A DNA stretch of 64,000 bases from Vibrio cholerae (GTDB lineage: Bacteria; Actinomycetota; Actinomycetes; Actinomycetales; Micrococcaceae): assembly GCA_009728235.1 (NCBI GenBank), contig WNZI01000004.1, positions 98,220 through 162,219 of the forward strand. Direction: 5' to 3'. The notes below the pieces were generated by a model, which searched no databases, was not told the DNA's origin, and was given only the letters and a program-made list of their open reading frames with translations. How positions within the stretch are numbered: position 1 is the first letter of the stretch; every line of letters starts with the position of its first letter. This document shows positions 8,546 to 17,077 of this stretch, one piece after another. A program made the translations under genes and the position numbers.

Positions 8546-9379
8546 TCACTCCGGTCCGGCGAGGACCTGCACCGTGAACCGGGCGTCGATCTGCAGGTCC
8601 GGAGAGGAGTCGAACTCCTTCCGCAGCCCCTCCGGTGCGTGATGCGCTGCCGGTCCCATGACCAGCGCGGACCGGGCAAGTCCCGGCGGCAGTGTCATGA
8701 CGTAGTCCAGCTCCTCGCGAAGCGTTTCGGTGAGGACGCCGCCGAAGGCTGCCTCGACGTCGTCGGCTTTCTGCGCGGGCACCGACAGCAACGGACCGAC
8801 CGCCTCTAGGCCGGCGAGGTGACCCGGCCTCGGGGTCACCACGACGAGGCTCCCGCCGGGAGCGAGTACCCGCGCGAACTCGGCCGCGTTGCGTGGAGCG
8901 AAGACGTTGAGGAGGACGTCCACGGATCGATCGGCCAGCGGGAGCTTCCGCCAGACGTCCCAGACGATGCTCACCCCGGACGGAATCCTGCGGGCCGCAC
9001 GTCTCAGTGCCGTCTTGGAGATGTCGAGCGCTACGGGGTAGACCCCCGGAGCGGCACTGACGAGCCCTTCGAGGTAGTAGCCCGTCCCGGCCCCCGCATC
9101 GAGAGCCACGGCGGGAGAGGAGGAACCTCGCAGGGCTGCTGCGACGACCGCATCGCGCAGGGGGGCATAGTGGCCCGAACCGAGGAAGTTCGCCCGCGCC
9201 TCGACCATGTCGGCGGTATCGCCGTCGAAGGGGGAGCCCTTCCCGGTGAGGAGATTGACGTAGCCCTGACGCGCGGCGTCGAACCTGTGGCCGTGCTCGC
9301 AGCCGAGCGTGCTGTCCAGCAGGAGGAGGGGATGATCGCAGACAGGGCACTGCAGGAGGGCGGGAGGGAGGGTCGGCAC
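8546..9379 (-). CDS. 23S rRNA (guanine-N1) methyltransferase, RlmA family
   Basis: A 277-aa SAM-dependent methyltransferase. The N-terminal zinc ribbon is clear: CPVC near residue 11 and CEHGHRF near residue 27, followed by the family's DxARQGYVNLL segment and GDTADMVEARANFL. The SAM-binding motif is LDAGAGTGYYLEGL and the later FAPRNAAEFARVLAPGG is also typical. The family methylates N1 of a guanine in helix 35 of 23S rRNA; some members (TlrB) methylate the neighbouring base and give tylosin resistance, and the two types cannot be separated here. The gene is divergent from the S9 peptidase, with 69 bases between the two starts. Confidence 0.85.
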   Translation of the reverse strand: MPTLPPALLQCPVCDHPLLLLDSTLGCEHGHRFDAARQGYVNLLTGKGSPFDGDTADMVEARANFLGSGHYAPLRDAVVAAALRGSSSPAVALDAGAGTGYYLEGLVSAAPGVYPVALDISKTALRRAARRIPSGVSIVWDVWRKLPLADRSVDVLLNVFAPRNAAEFARVLAPGGSLVVVTPRPGHLAGLEAVGPLLSVPAQKADDVEAAFGGVLTETLREELDYVMTLPPGLARSALVMGPAAHHAPEGLRKEFDSSPDLQIDARFTVQVLAGPE

Positions 9380-9412
9380 CGTCCCATCCTAGGGAAATGT
9401 CGTGCGCCACCG

Positions 9413-9441
9413 TTGACTCAGGCCACTATTTCGGGTCTAGT
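9413..9441 (+). promoter_or_regulatory. Promoter giving a probable leaderless S9 peptidase mRNA
   Basis: TTGACT (9413-9418), a 17-base spacer and TCTAGT (9436-9441). The expected transcription start, seven or eight bases later, falls on the GTG at 9449, so the mRNA would have no 5' leader. Confidence 0.55.
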
Positions 9442-9448
9442 CGGGAAG

Positions 9449-11491
9449 GTGAAACCAGACCAGATCGACCTCCTGACCACCACAGGCACACCGACGCTCC
9501 ATCCGGACGGCTCCCGGCTGGTCGTCGCCGCGACCCGGCCCGACCTGAGAGCCGACGCCTACGTCGGTCAACTGTGGGAGCTCGCGCTCGACGGCCGGCG
9601 TCGTCGGCTGACCCGCGGCTTCCGGGACACCGCGCCGCGCTACTCGCCCGACGGGGAGTTGCTCCTGTTCCTCCGAGCAGCACCGGGCGGCAAGCCGCAG
9701 CTGTTCGCCGTACGCTCCTCGGGCGGGGAGCCCGTTCAACTGACAGACCAGCCGCTCGGCGTCGCGCGGTTCGATGTGTCACCGGATGCGCGGACGGTCG
9801 TCTTCAGCGCACGGGTGCCCGAGCACGGACGCTACGGGACCCTGGAAGGTGTCGGGCCCGGCCTGGAGGATCCACGCCTCATCACGCAGTACAAGTACCG
9901 GATGAACGGCCTCGGCTACACGACGGACAAGCGTTCGCACCTGTTCACCGTCCCGGTGCCGGACATCGACGCCGAACCCTTCATCGAAGCGGTGGGGCGG
10001 TTGAAGGGGGAACCGGCCGAGGGCCCGCACGCCCTCGAGGCCCAGGGCGCGGTGCCGACCGCCACGCAGGTGACGACCGACGATGCGGACCATCTCGAGC
10101 CCGTCTTCTCTGCCGACGGACTCCGGATCCTCTTCACCGCGGCGCTCGGTCGGGATGCGGACGTCACCCTCGTGTCGGACATCCATTCGATCGGCCTCGA
10201 CGGCGGAGACCGTCAGCAGCTCACGAACCTGGGCGGGGACACCCTGCTGGGATGCGGGGCACCGCGGCCGAGCGCCGATGGCAGCCGGCTCTTCTTCCTG
10301 GCCTCGGACCTCTCGCCGTCGGGCCTCGACTTCGTGGCCCGCAACACCGCGCTCTACGCACTGTCGATGGACGATCCGCAGGACGTGCGGCGCCTCAGCG
10401 ACCCGGAGACCATGGACTTCGGCGACGTCCAGGAGATCGTGTCCGACGGGCCGGCCTCCGTGCTGGTCCACAACCGATCCCGCGGCAGCGGTGAGCTGAT
10501 CCGGATCTCGGCAGCGGGGGAGTCGCACACCGTGGTGACCGGTCCCACCGTGGTCACCGGCGCCTCGTCCTCCGGCGGCACCGTCGTCGTCAGCTACACC
10601 GATCCCTCGACGTCAGGGGATGTCGCCGTCGTCGAGGGAACCACGCTGCGCCCGCTGTCCGACTTCTCCGCTGATCTGCGCATCCGGACCAGGGTCGGCG
10701 AACCGCAGGAGCGCACCTATGCGGCGCCCGACGGCACACCCGTCCACGGCTGGGTGGTGCTGCCCGAAGGCGACGGACCGCATCCGGTGCTGCTCGTCAT
10801 CCACGGTGGACCCTTCGCCTCCTACGGGTGGGGATACTTCGACGAAGCACAGGTGTACGCGGCAGCCGGGTACGCGGTCCTGCTGTGCAACCCGCGGGGC
10901 GCGGCGGGCTACGGGCAGGCACACGGACGCGTCATCAAGGAAGCGATGGGCACGGTGGACCTCGACGACGTGCTCGCCTATCTCGACGGCGCGCTCGCAG
11001 AGTTCGATGTCATGGACGACGAGCGCCTCGGCGTCATGGGCGGTTCCTACGGCGGGTACCTCACCGCCTGGACGATCGCCCACGACCACCGCTTCCGGGC
11101 GGCGATCGTGGAACGCGGGTATCTCGATCCGCCGTCGTTCGTGGGCTCCTCCGACATCGGCTGGTTCTTCTCCGAGGAGTACACCGGGACGGATCCGGCG
11201 CTCGTCGAGGAGCAGAACCCCTTCGCGAAGATCGGGGATGTACGGACACCCGCCTTCGTCATCCACTCCGAAGAGGACCTCCGCTGCCCGATCGAGCAGG
11301 CGCAGCGCTACTACACGGCCCTCAAGAAGCAGGGCGTGGAGACGGAACTGCTGATCTTCCCCGGAGAGACGCACGAGCTGTCCAGGTCCGGATCACCATG
11401 GCACCGCAGGCAGCGCTTCGACCACATCCTGCGCTGGTGGGCGAGGTACCTTCCCACCGACGCGAACCCGGGAACGGCGAGCGCCGGGTAG
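9449..11491 (+). CDS. S9 family serine peptidase (acylaminoacyl/prolyl oligopeptidase type)
   Basis: A 680-aa cytoplasmic serine peptidase that removes short or blocked peptides. The N-terminal part has TolB/WD-like propeller repeats (GTPTLHPDGSRLVVAATR, APRYSPDGELLLFL, EPVFSADGLRILFT). The C-terminal alpha/beta hydrolase domain shows the oxyanion region VIHGGPFASYGWGY, the nucleophile in GGSYGGY, the catalytic Asp in HSEEDLRCP and the His in GETHELSRSG. No signal peptide is seen. The open frame extends far upstream, antisense to the methyltransferase; GTG 9449 is chosen because family similarity begins there (KPDQIDLLTTTGTP) and the promoter at 9413 places the transcript start on it. Confidence 0.85.
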   Translation: MKPDQIDLLTTTGTPTLHPDGSRLVVAATRPDLRADAYVGQLWELALDGRRRRLTRGFRDTAPRYSPDGELLLFLRAAPGGKPQLFAVRSSGGEPVQLTDQPLGVARFDVSPDARTVVFSARVPEHGRYGTLEGVGPGLEDPRLITQYKYRMNGLGYTTDKRSHLFTVPVPDIDAEPFIEAVGRLKGEPAEGPHALEAQGAVPTATQVTTDDADHLEPVFSADGLRILFTAALGRDADVTLVSDIHSIGLDGGDRQQLTNLGGDTLLGCGAPRPSADGSRLFFLASDLSPSGLDFVARNTALYALSMDDPQDVRRLSDPETMDFGDVQEIVSDGPASVLVHNRSRGSGELIRISAAGESHTVVTGPTVVTGASSSGGTVVVSYTDPSTSGDVAVVEGTTLRPLSDFSADLRIRTRVGEPQERTYAAPDGTPVHGWVVLPEGDGPHPVLLVIHGGPFASYGWGYFDEAQVYAAAGYAVLLCNPRGAAGYGQAHGRVIKEAMGTVDLDDVLAYLDGALAEFDVMDDERLGVMGGSYGGYLTAWTIAHDHRFRAAIVERGYLDPPSFVGSSDIGWFFSEEYTGTDPALVEEQNPFAKIGDVRTPAFVIHSEEDLRCPIEQAQRYYTALKKQGVETELLIFPGETHELSRSGSPWHRRQRFDHILRWWARYLPTDANPGTASAG

Positions 11492-11497
11492 CCGTCC

Positions 11498-11524
11498 GCG
11501 GGGCCTCAGAAGCCGAGGCCCCGC
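11498..11524. terminator. Hairpin between the S9 peptidase and def
   Basis: GCGGGGCCTC (11498-11507) pairs perfectly with GAGGCCCCGC (11515-11524) over a seven-base loop. It begins seven bases after the peptidase stop and includes the last codons of the convergent def gene. Confidence 0.55.
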
Positions 11525-12157
11525 CGCGCGTCGTCGATCGTGGGCTGCGCCCACCGCCCCTGCTCGGCGGTGGAGGTGAGCGACCGCAGGATGGCCCGGT
11601 CCAGGTACAGCCGGCCGTTCAGGTGGTCGGTCTCGTGCTGCACGATGCGGGCGGGCCAGCCGTCGAACCGCTTCGTGACGGCGGTGCCGTCCACCTGGAT
11701 GTAGGTGGCCGTGATGCTGTGGTGCCGTTCGACGACGGCCGAGTAGCCGGGCACCGACAGGCAGCCCTCGTAGAACGCGTCGAGCCCGGCGCCTGCGGGC
11801 TCGTACCCCGGGTTGATGATCACGGTGAAGGGCAGGGGAGTGCGGGACCGCGCGTCCGCGATCGCCGGGTCCGGCGCCCCTGGTCCTCGAGGACGCGATG
11901 CGCAGAGGGATGCCGATCTGCGGAGCTGCCAGGCCCACGCCCGGCGCCTCGTGCATGACGACACGCATGGTGCTGATCAACCGATGCAGGAGATCGTCGT
12001 CGAGCTGCCCGTCGAAGTCCTCGGCCCGGCGGCGCAGCACCGGGTTCCCGGCGGACACGATGGGCGGCAGTCCGTCGGACAGGATCCTCTCCACGAGCTC
12101 GGACAGGGTCGCGGTGGACAGCGGCTGAGGAGGATGATTCGACTGATCGGCGCTCAT
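11506..12157 (-). pseudogene. def: Peptide deformylase, broken by two -1 frameshifts
   Basis: Peptide deformylase removes the formyl group from the starting Met of new proteins, using a bound metal. All three conserved motifs are present but not in one frame: HEAPGVGLAAPQIG (motif 1), EGCLSVPGY (motif 2, metal Cys) and QHETDHLNG (motif 3, two metal His). Motif 1 lies in the frame starting at ATG 12157; motifs 2 and 3 are in another frame ending at 11506. Adding one base near 11893 and one near 11880 restores an uninterrupted protein (...RIAVLEDQGAPDPAIAD...) of about 217 aa. Because the motifs are intact on both sides, a sequencing error is more likely than a dead gene. Confidence 0.85.
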
Positions 12158-12322
12158 CGCTTCAGCAAAGCACAGTCGCGGACGGATCCGGGCAGTATCG
12201 CGGCCGAGGGGCATTGCCCCTGTGGGCAGGACGACGGAGAATCAGTCGTGCTGCGGGGTGGCACCCGGCAGGCCGGACCGACCCGCGCCCGGACGAGCGC
12301 CGACCCCGAGAATGGAGACACC

Positions 12323-14704
12323 ATGACCACGACGACGGACAGCGACCAGGCGGGACACCATACGGCCGATCGCCACGACCTCATCAGGGTGCGTGGCGCG
12401 CGGGAGAACAACCTCAAGGACGTCACGATCGACATCCCGAAACGGCGGCTCTCCGTCTTCACGGGCGTGTCCGGTTCGGGCAAGAGTTCGCTGGTCTTCA
12501 ACACGATCGCCGCCGAGTCGCAGCGCATGATCAACGAGACCTACAGCGCCTTCCTGCAGGGTTTCATGCCGACCCTGGCCCGGCCCGACGTGGATGTCCT
12601 CGAGGGGTTGACGACGGCGATCATCGTCGACCAAGAACGGATGGGCGCCAATCCCCGCTCCACCGTCGGGACGGCCACCGATGTCAATGCCATGCTGAGG
12701 ATCGTGTTCTCGCGCCTGGGACAGCCTTCCATCGGCTCCCCGCAGGCGTACTCCTTCAACGTCGCGTCGATCAGTGGAGCAGGCGCCGTGACCATGGAAC
12801 GCGGCGGTACCACCGTCAAGGAGCGCCGTAGCTTCACCATCACGGGTGGTATGTGTCCGCGCTGCGAGGGTATGGGATCGGTGACGGACATGGACCTCAC
12901 CAAGCTCTACGACGACACGAAGTCGCTCAACGCAGGAGCCCTGACCATCCCGGGCTACAGCATGGACGGGTGGTACGGCAGGATCTTCGGCGGCTGTGGT
13001 TTCTTCGATGCCGACAAGCCAATCCGCGACTTCACCGAGCGTGAGCTCCGGGACCTGCTCCACAAGGAACCGACCAAGATCAAGGTCGACGGCATCAACA
13101 TCACGTACGAGGGCCTGGTGCCCAAGATCCAGAAATCGATGCTGTCCAAGGATCGCGAATCGATGCAGCCCCACATCCGCGCCTTCGTCGATCGTGCGAT
13201 CACCTTCACCACCTGCCCGGACTGTGACGGCACCCGGCTGAGCGAAGCGGCCCGGTCGTCGAGGATCGGCGGCATCAGCATCGCCGATGCCTGCGCGATG
13301 CAGATCAGCGACCTCGCCACCTGGGTGCGGGGCCTGGACGAGCCGTCGGTCGCGCCCCTCCTGGCCGCACTGGCGGAGACCCTCGATTCGTTCGTGGAGA
13401 TCGGGCTGGGCTACCTCAGTCTGGATCGTCCCTCCGGCACGCTGTCCGGAGGTGAATCGCAGCGGACCAAGATGATCCGACACCTCGGATCGTCGCTGAC
13501 GGACATCACCTACGTCTTCGACGAACCGACGATCGGCCTCCATCCGCACGACATCCAGCGCATGAACGACCTGCTGCTGCGTCTGCGGGACAAGGGCAAC
13601 ACGGTGCTGGTCGTCGAGCACAAGCCCGAGATGATCGCCATCGCCGACCATGTCGTCGACCTCGGACCGGGAGCCGGTACCGCCGGGGGGACCGTGTGTT
13701 TCGAGGGCAGCGTCGAGGGACTTCGCAGCAGCGGAACACTGACGGGTCGACACCTCGACGACCGGGCGGCCCTGAAGACATCGGTGCGCGCGCGCACCGG
13801 AGCCCTGGAGATCAGGGGAGCGACCTCCCACAACGTCCGGGACGTCGACGTCGACATCCCGCTGGGCGTGCTGTGCGTCGTCACGGGCGTGGCCGGGTCG
13901 GGCAAGAGTTCACTGATCCACGGATCGGTTGCAGGCAGGGACGGCGTGGTCGCGGTCGACCAGGCGGGCATCAAGGGCTCCCGCCGCAGCAATCCGGCAA
14001 CCTACACGGGAATGCTCGAACCGATCCGGAAGGCGTTCGCCAAGGCCAACGGCGTCAAGCCGGCCCTGTTCAGCGCCAATTCCGACGGTGCCTGCCCCAC
14101 CTGCAACGGCACCGGCGTGATCTTCACGGACCTCGCCATGATGGCGGGGGTAGCGACCACCTGCGAGGTCTGCGGCGGTAAGCGCTTCATGGCCGAGGTC
14201 CTCGACTACAAGCTCGCCGGCAGGGACATCAGCGAGGTGCTGTCGATGCCCGTCAGCGAGGCGACCGCATTCTTCGGCGGTGAGGCGAAGGTGCCCGCGG
14301 CCGCTGCCATCCTCGGCCGGCTGTCCGACGTCGGGCTGGGTTACCTGAGCCTCGGGCAACCGCTGACCACGCTGTCCGGCGGCGAACGGCAGCGCCTGAA
14401 GCTGGCCACGCACATGGGCGAGAAAGGTGGGGTCCTCGTCCTCGACGAGCCCACGGCGGGGCTCCACCTCGCCGACGTCGAGAACCTCCTGGGCCTGCTG
14501 GACCGGCTGGTGGACTCCGGGAAATCCGTCGTCGTGATCGAGCACCACCAGGCGGTGATGGCCCATGCGGACTGGATCATCGACGTCGGGCCCGGCGCCG
14601 GGCACGACGGCGGCAGGGTCGTCTTCGAGGGCCCGCCCTCGGATCTCGTCTCGACGGCGGCCACCCTGACCGGCCGGCACCTGGCGGAGTACGTGCGAGC
14701 CTGA
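12323..14704 (+). CDS. UvrA-like ABC ATPase lacking the UvrB-binding domain
   Basis: A 793-aa paralogue of excinuclease subunit UvrA, shorter than true UvrA (about 950 aa). It has two ABC modules: Walker A GVSGSGKSSL near residue 50 with signature TLSGGESQR, and Walker A GVAGSGKSSL with TLSGGERQR. Zinc-finger CxxC pairs are visible (CPRCEGMG, CPDCDGTR, CPTCNGTG, CEVCGGKR). The region that binds UvrB in UvrA is largely missing between the first Walker A and first zinc module. Such short UvrA proteins (UvrA2/DrrC type) are linked to tolerance of DNA-binding drugs or remain uncharacterised. ATG 12323 has GGAGA upstream; the frame is open further upstream, antisense to def. Confidence 0.82.
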   Translation: MTTTTDSDQAGHHTADRHDLIRVRGARENNLKDVTIDIPKRRLSVFTGVSGSGKSSLVFNTIAAESQRMINETYSAFLQGFMPTLARPDVDVLEGLTTAIIVDQERMGANPRSTVGTATDVNAMLRIVFSRLGQPSIGSPQAYSFNVASISGAGAVTMERGGTTVKERRSFTITGGMCPRCEGMGSVTDMDLTKLYDDTKSLNAGALTIPGYSMDGWYGRIFGGCGFFDADKPIRDFTERELRDLLHKEPTKIKVDGINITYEGLVPKIQKSMLSKDRESMQPHIRAFVDRAITFTTCPDCDGTRLSEAARSSRIGGISIADACAMQISDLATWVRGLDEPSVAPLLAALAETLDSFVEIGLGYLSLDRPSGTLSGGESQRTKMIRHLGSSLTDITYVFDEPTIGLHPHDIQRMNDLLLRLRDKGNTVLVVEHKPEMIAIADHVVDLGPGAGTAGGTVCFEGSVEGLRSSGTLTGRHLDDRAALKTSVRARTGALEIRGATSHNVRDVDVDIPLGVLCVVTGVAGSGKSSLIHGSVAGRDGVVAVDQAGIKGSRRSNPATYTGMLEPIRKAFAKANGVKPALFSANSDGACPTCNGTGVIFTDLAMMAGVATTCEVCGGKRFMAEVLDYKLAGRDISEVLSMPVSEATAFFGGEAKVPAAAAILGRLSDVGLGYLSLGQPLTTLSGGERQRLKLATHMGEKGGVLVLDEPTAGLHLADVENLLGLLDRLVDSGKSVVVIEHHQAVMAHADWIIDVGPGAGHDGGRVVFEGPPSDLVSTAATLTGRHLAEYVRA

Positions 14705-14829
14705 CGCCCTCCCTGGGCATCCGTCCCTCCACCGGCATTCGTTCCGACGACGCTTCGCCAGGCGAGCACCATCGAGGCCCTGCCCGGCAGGTCCACCCGC
14801 CGGTCGGAGGTCCGGTCGGTGGGAGGCCC

Positions 14830-15657
14830 TCAGCTGGAGGGCAGGAGCTCGAGGTCCTCCTCGAGCAGGCGGAGGCCCTCGGCCCGGAGGGAGTCCGCCA
14901 TGGACCCGGGCCGGCTGCTCCCGACGAGCGGGATGACGTTGGGCTGCAGCAGGAGCCACGCCAGCGCCACCTGTTGCCAACTCACGCCGTGACGTAGCGC
15001 CACCTCCGTGGAGGCCCTCGAGCCGGCCGATGGTGCCGGTCCGGAACCACCGAGTGGCATGTAGGCGAGGTAGGCGATCTCCAGCGACGCGCACAGCTTC
15101 GCCAGGGGGAGGTCCTGCGGAGAGTGGACCGACAGCTTGTTCTGCACGGCTGCGATGGATGTGATCGCCCGTGCCTCGTCCAGTTGCTGCTCGTCGATGT
15201 TCGACAGTCCGATGAGCTCGATCTTTCCTTCGTCCTGTAGGTCCCTGAGCGCTTCGATGCTCTCCCTCAGCGGTACCGACGGGTCGACCCAGTGGAGTTG
15301 GTAGAGCCCGATCCGCTCCAGGCCGAGTGCGGTCAGACTCGCATCGCAGTGGGCTCGGAGGGCTTCCGGTCTTCCATCGATCGGGAAGGCGTCTCCCGTG
15401 CGGTAGTGCCCGCCCTTGGTGGCGACGAGTACTGCGTTCTCATCACCGTCACGCTGCAGGGCCTGCCTCACGAGGGTTTCCGCAGTGGAGGGTTCATCCC
15501 TGCGGGTGTAGGCCAGCGCGGTGTCGATGAGCCGGACGCCCTGGTCCACCGCGCTGCGGATCGCTGCGATGGATCGTTCCGCGGTCAGGTCCGTCCGGAA
15601 GGCGAACTGCGCCGTACCCAGCCCGATCGCTCCCACGTCGTGACGGCCGACCCTCAC
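14830..15657 (-). CDS. Aldo/keto reductase
   Basis: A 275-aa NADPH-dependent oxidoreductase with the (beta/alpha)8 barrel pattern of the family. Visible are GLGTAQFAF at the N-terminus, DTALAYT (active-site Asp and Tyr), VATKGGHY (active-site Lys) and LYQLHWVDPSVPL (His). GLSNIDEQQLDEA and a C-terminal nucleotide-binding VIPLVGSSRPGSMADSL follow. It starts with GTG at 15657 and is divergent from the MFS gene, with 103 bases between them that carry the MFS promoter and a LacI-type operator. It may belong to the same sugar regulon, but its substrate is unknown. Confidence 0.85.
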   Translation of the reverse strand: MRVGRHDVGAIGLGTAQFAFRTDLTAERSIAAIRSAVDQGVRLIDTALAYTRRDEPSTAETLVRQALQRDGDENAVLVATKGGHYRTGDAFPIDGRPEALRAHCDASLTALGLERIGLYQLHWVDPSVPLRESIEALRDLQDEGKIELIGLSNIDEQQLDEARAITSIAAVQNKLSVHSPQDLPLAKLCASLEIAYLAYMPLGGSGPAPSAGSRASTEVALRHGVSWQQVALAWLLLQPNVIPLVGSSRPGSMADSLRAEGLRLLEEDLELLPSS

Positions 15658-15684
15658 GGTGTACGCCGTGTCTGCATCTTCATC

Positions 15685-15712
15685 TTGCGTACTCTACGGG
15701 ACCGGATAGAAT
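15685..15712 (+). promoter_or_regulatory. Promoter of the MFS-M24-GH5 operon
   Basis: TTGCGT (15685-15690), a 16-base spacer and TAGAAT (15707-15712). A LacI-type operator begins two bases after the -10 box. Confidence 0.5.
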
Positions 15713-15713
15713 C

Positions 15714-15729
15714 GAGAAACCGCTTTCAC
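15714..15729. promoter_or_regulatory. LacI-family operator 1
   Basis: GAGAAACCGCTTTCAC, a near-palindrome with the central CG typical of LacI-family sites, covering the expected transcription start of the MFS operon. The same 16-mer occurs at 23208-23223, and a one-base variant at 24381-24396. Confidence 0.7.
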
Positions 15730-15760
15730 GCGGACCGACCATGACACGAGGATTCAGGCG

Positions 15761-17077
15761 ATGAGCACCGTTCCACCCGGAAAGGCACGTGGGGGCTGGT
15801 TCGTTGATACGACTCCGCTCAGGGAGAGTCCCGCCTACGCGCGCATGTGGTTCAGCGGAGTCGTCTCGGGGATCGGATCCAATGCCACCATCGTCGCGGT
15901 GGGCATCCACATGTACGACCTGACGGGATCGACCTTCGCCGTCGCCCTCGTGGGCGGGTTCGCGCTCGGACCGATGATCCTCGTCGGGATCTTCGGCGGG
16001 GCCGTCGTCGACGCATACGATCGCCGTCGCGTGCTGGTGATCGTCTCCGTCATCGCTTGGCTGAGCACCGTGGGCCTTGCTCTCATCGCCTGGATGGGTG
16101 TCCGGGACACCTCGGCGTACTACGCGCTGACCACGCTCAGCGCGGCCAGCTCGACCCTCGTGGGGACAGCCCGGTTCGCCATCCATCCCCGCCTGGTGAT
16201 CCGGCCGCTGCTGCCCGCCGCCGCGGCGTTGAGTGGCATCAGCGCCGGCCTGCAGGCCACCGTCGGGCCCGCGCTGGCCGGACTCCTCGTTGCCACCGTC
16301 GGTTTCGCCTGGACCTATTCGGTGGACGTCCTGCTGTACGTCGTGGGAATCCTCGGCATTCTGAGTCTGCCCGCCATTCCTCCGGCCCGCGATGCTCCGA
16401 GGTTCGGCGTCGCAGCCGTCCGGACGGGATTCCAGTTCCTGCTCGCCGCCCGGAACATCCGCATGGCATTCCTGCTGCACATGTTCGCCATGTCCTTCGG
16501 CCGGCCGCAGGTACTCTTTCCCGCGCTCGGCGCGACACTGCTGGGCGGGGGAGCGATCACCGTGGGCCTGCTCACCACTGCCGGGGCGGTCGGTGTTCTC
16601 CTGAGCAGCGCCCTGTCACGGCCGCTCGGGGGAGTGCGTCGGCAGGGCCTCGGGGTCGTCAGGGCGACCAGCTGTGCGGGTCTCACCATCGCCGCCCTGG
16701 GAGTCCTTTTCGTCACTCTCGAGCCGGTGGGCAGGGCGGCGAGCGATGCGGGCGACGTGAACGTCCCGGCCATCGTGATCGCCGCAGTGCTGCTGTGCGC
16801 CTGGGGTGCTGCGGACAACGTGGCGGGAATCTTCCGGACGACGATGCTGCAGACCGCGGCGCCCGACGACGTCCGCGGGCGGATGCAGGGCTTCTTCACG
16901 GTCCTGCTCACGGCCGGACCCCGGCTGGGTGACGTCTTCATGGGCTCCGTCGCCACGATCGCCGCACTGTGGTTCCCTCCCGTGCTCGGTGGCCTGCTGA
17001 TCGTCGCCCTCGTGGCCGTGTTCGCCCGACCGGGTACCCTGTTCCGCCACTACGACTCGATGGATCCCCGGCCATGA
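15761..17077 (+). CDS. MFS transporter (EntS/enterobactin exporter-like)
   Basis: A 438-aa membrane protein with about twelve hydrophobic segments, for example MILVGIFGGAVVDAYDRRRVLV with the MFS loop 2-3 motif, VLVIVSVIAWLSTVGLALIAWM and IVIAAVLLCAWGAADNVAGIF. The fold and the GxxxDxxDRR-like loop place it among the EntS/multidrug-type exporters. It heads an operon with the M24-fold protein (ATGA overlap) and GH5, under a promoter with a LacI-type operator, so a role in moving a sugar or sugar by-product is inferred; the direction of transport is not certain. GAGGA lies seven bases before the ATG. Confidence 0.82.
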   Translation: MSTVPPGKARGGWFVDTTPLRESPAYARMWFSGVVSGIGSNATIVAVGIHMYDLTGSTFAVALVGGFALGPMILVGIFGGAVVDAYDRRRVLVIVSVIAWLSTVGLALIAWMGVRDTSAYYALTTLSAASSTLVGTARFAIHPRLVIRPLLPAAAALSGISAGLQATVGPALAGLLVATVGFAWTYSVDVLLYVVGILGILSLPAIPPARDAPRFGVAAVRTGFQFLLAARNIRMAFLLHMFAMSFGRPQVLFPALGATLLGGGAITVGLLTTAGAVGVLLSSALSRPLGGVRRQGLGVVRATSCAGLTIAALGVLFVTLEPVGRAASDAGDVNVPAIVIAAVLLCAWGAADNVAGIFRTTMLQTAAPDDVRGRMQGFFTVLLTAGPRLGDVFMGSVATIAALWFPPVLGGLLIVALVAVFARPGTLFRHYDSMDPRP

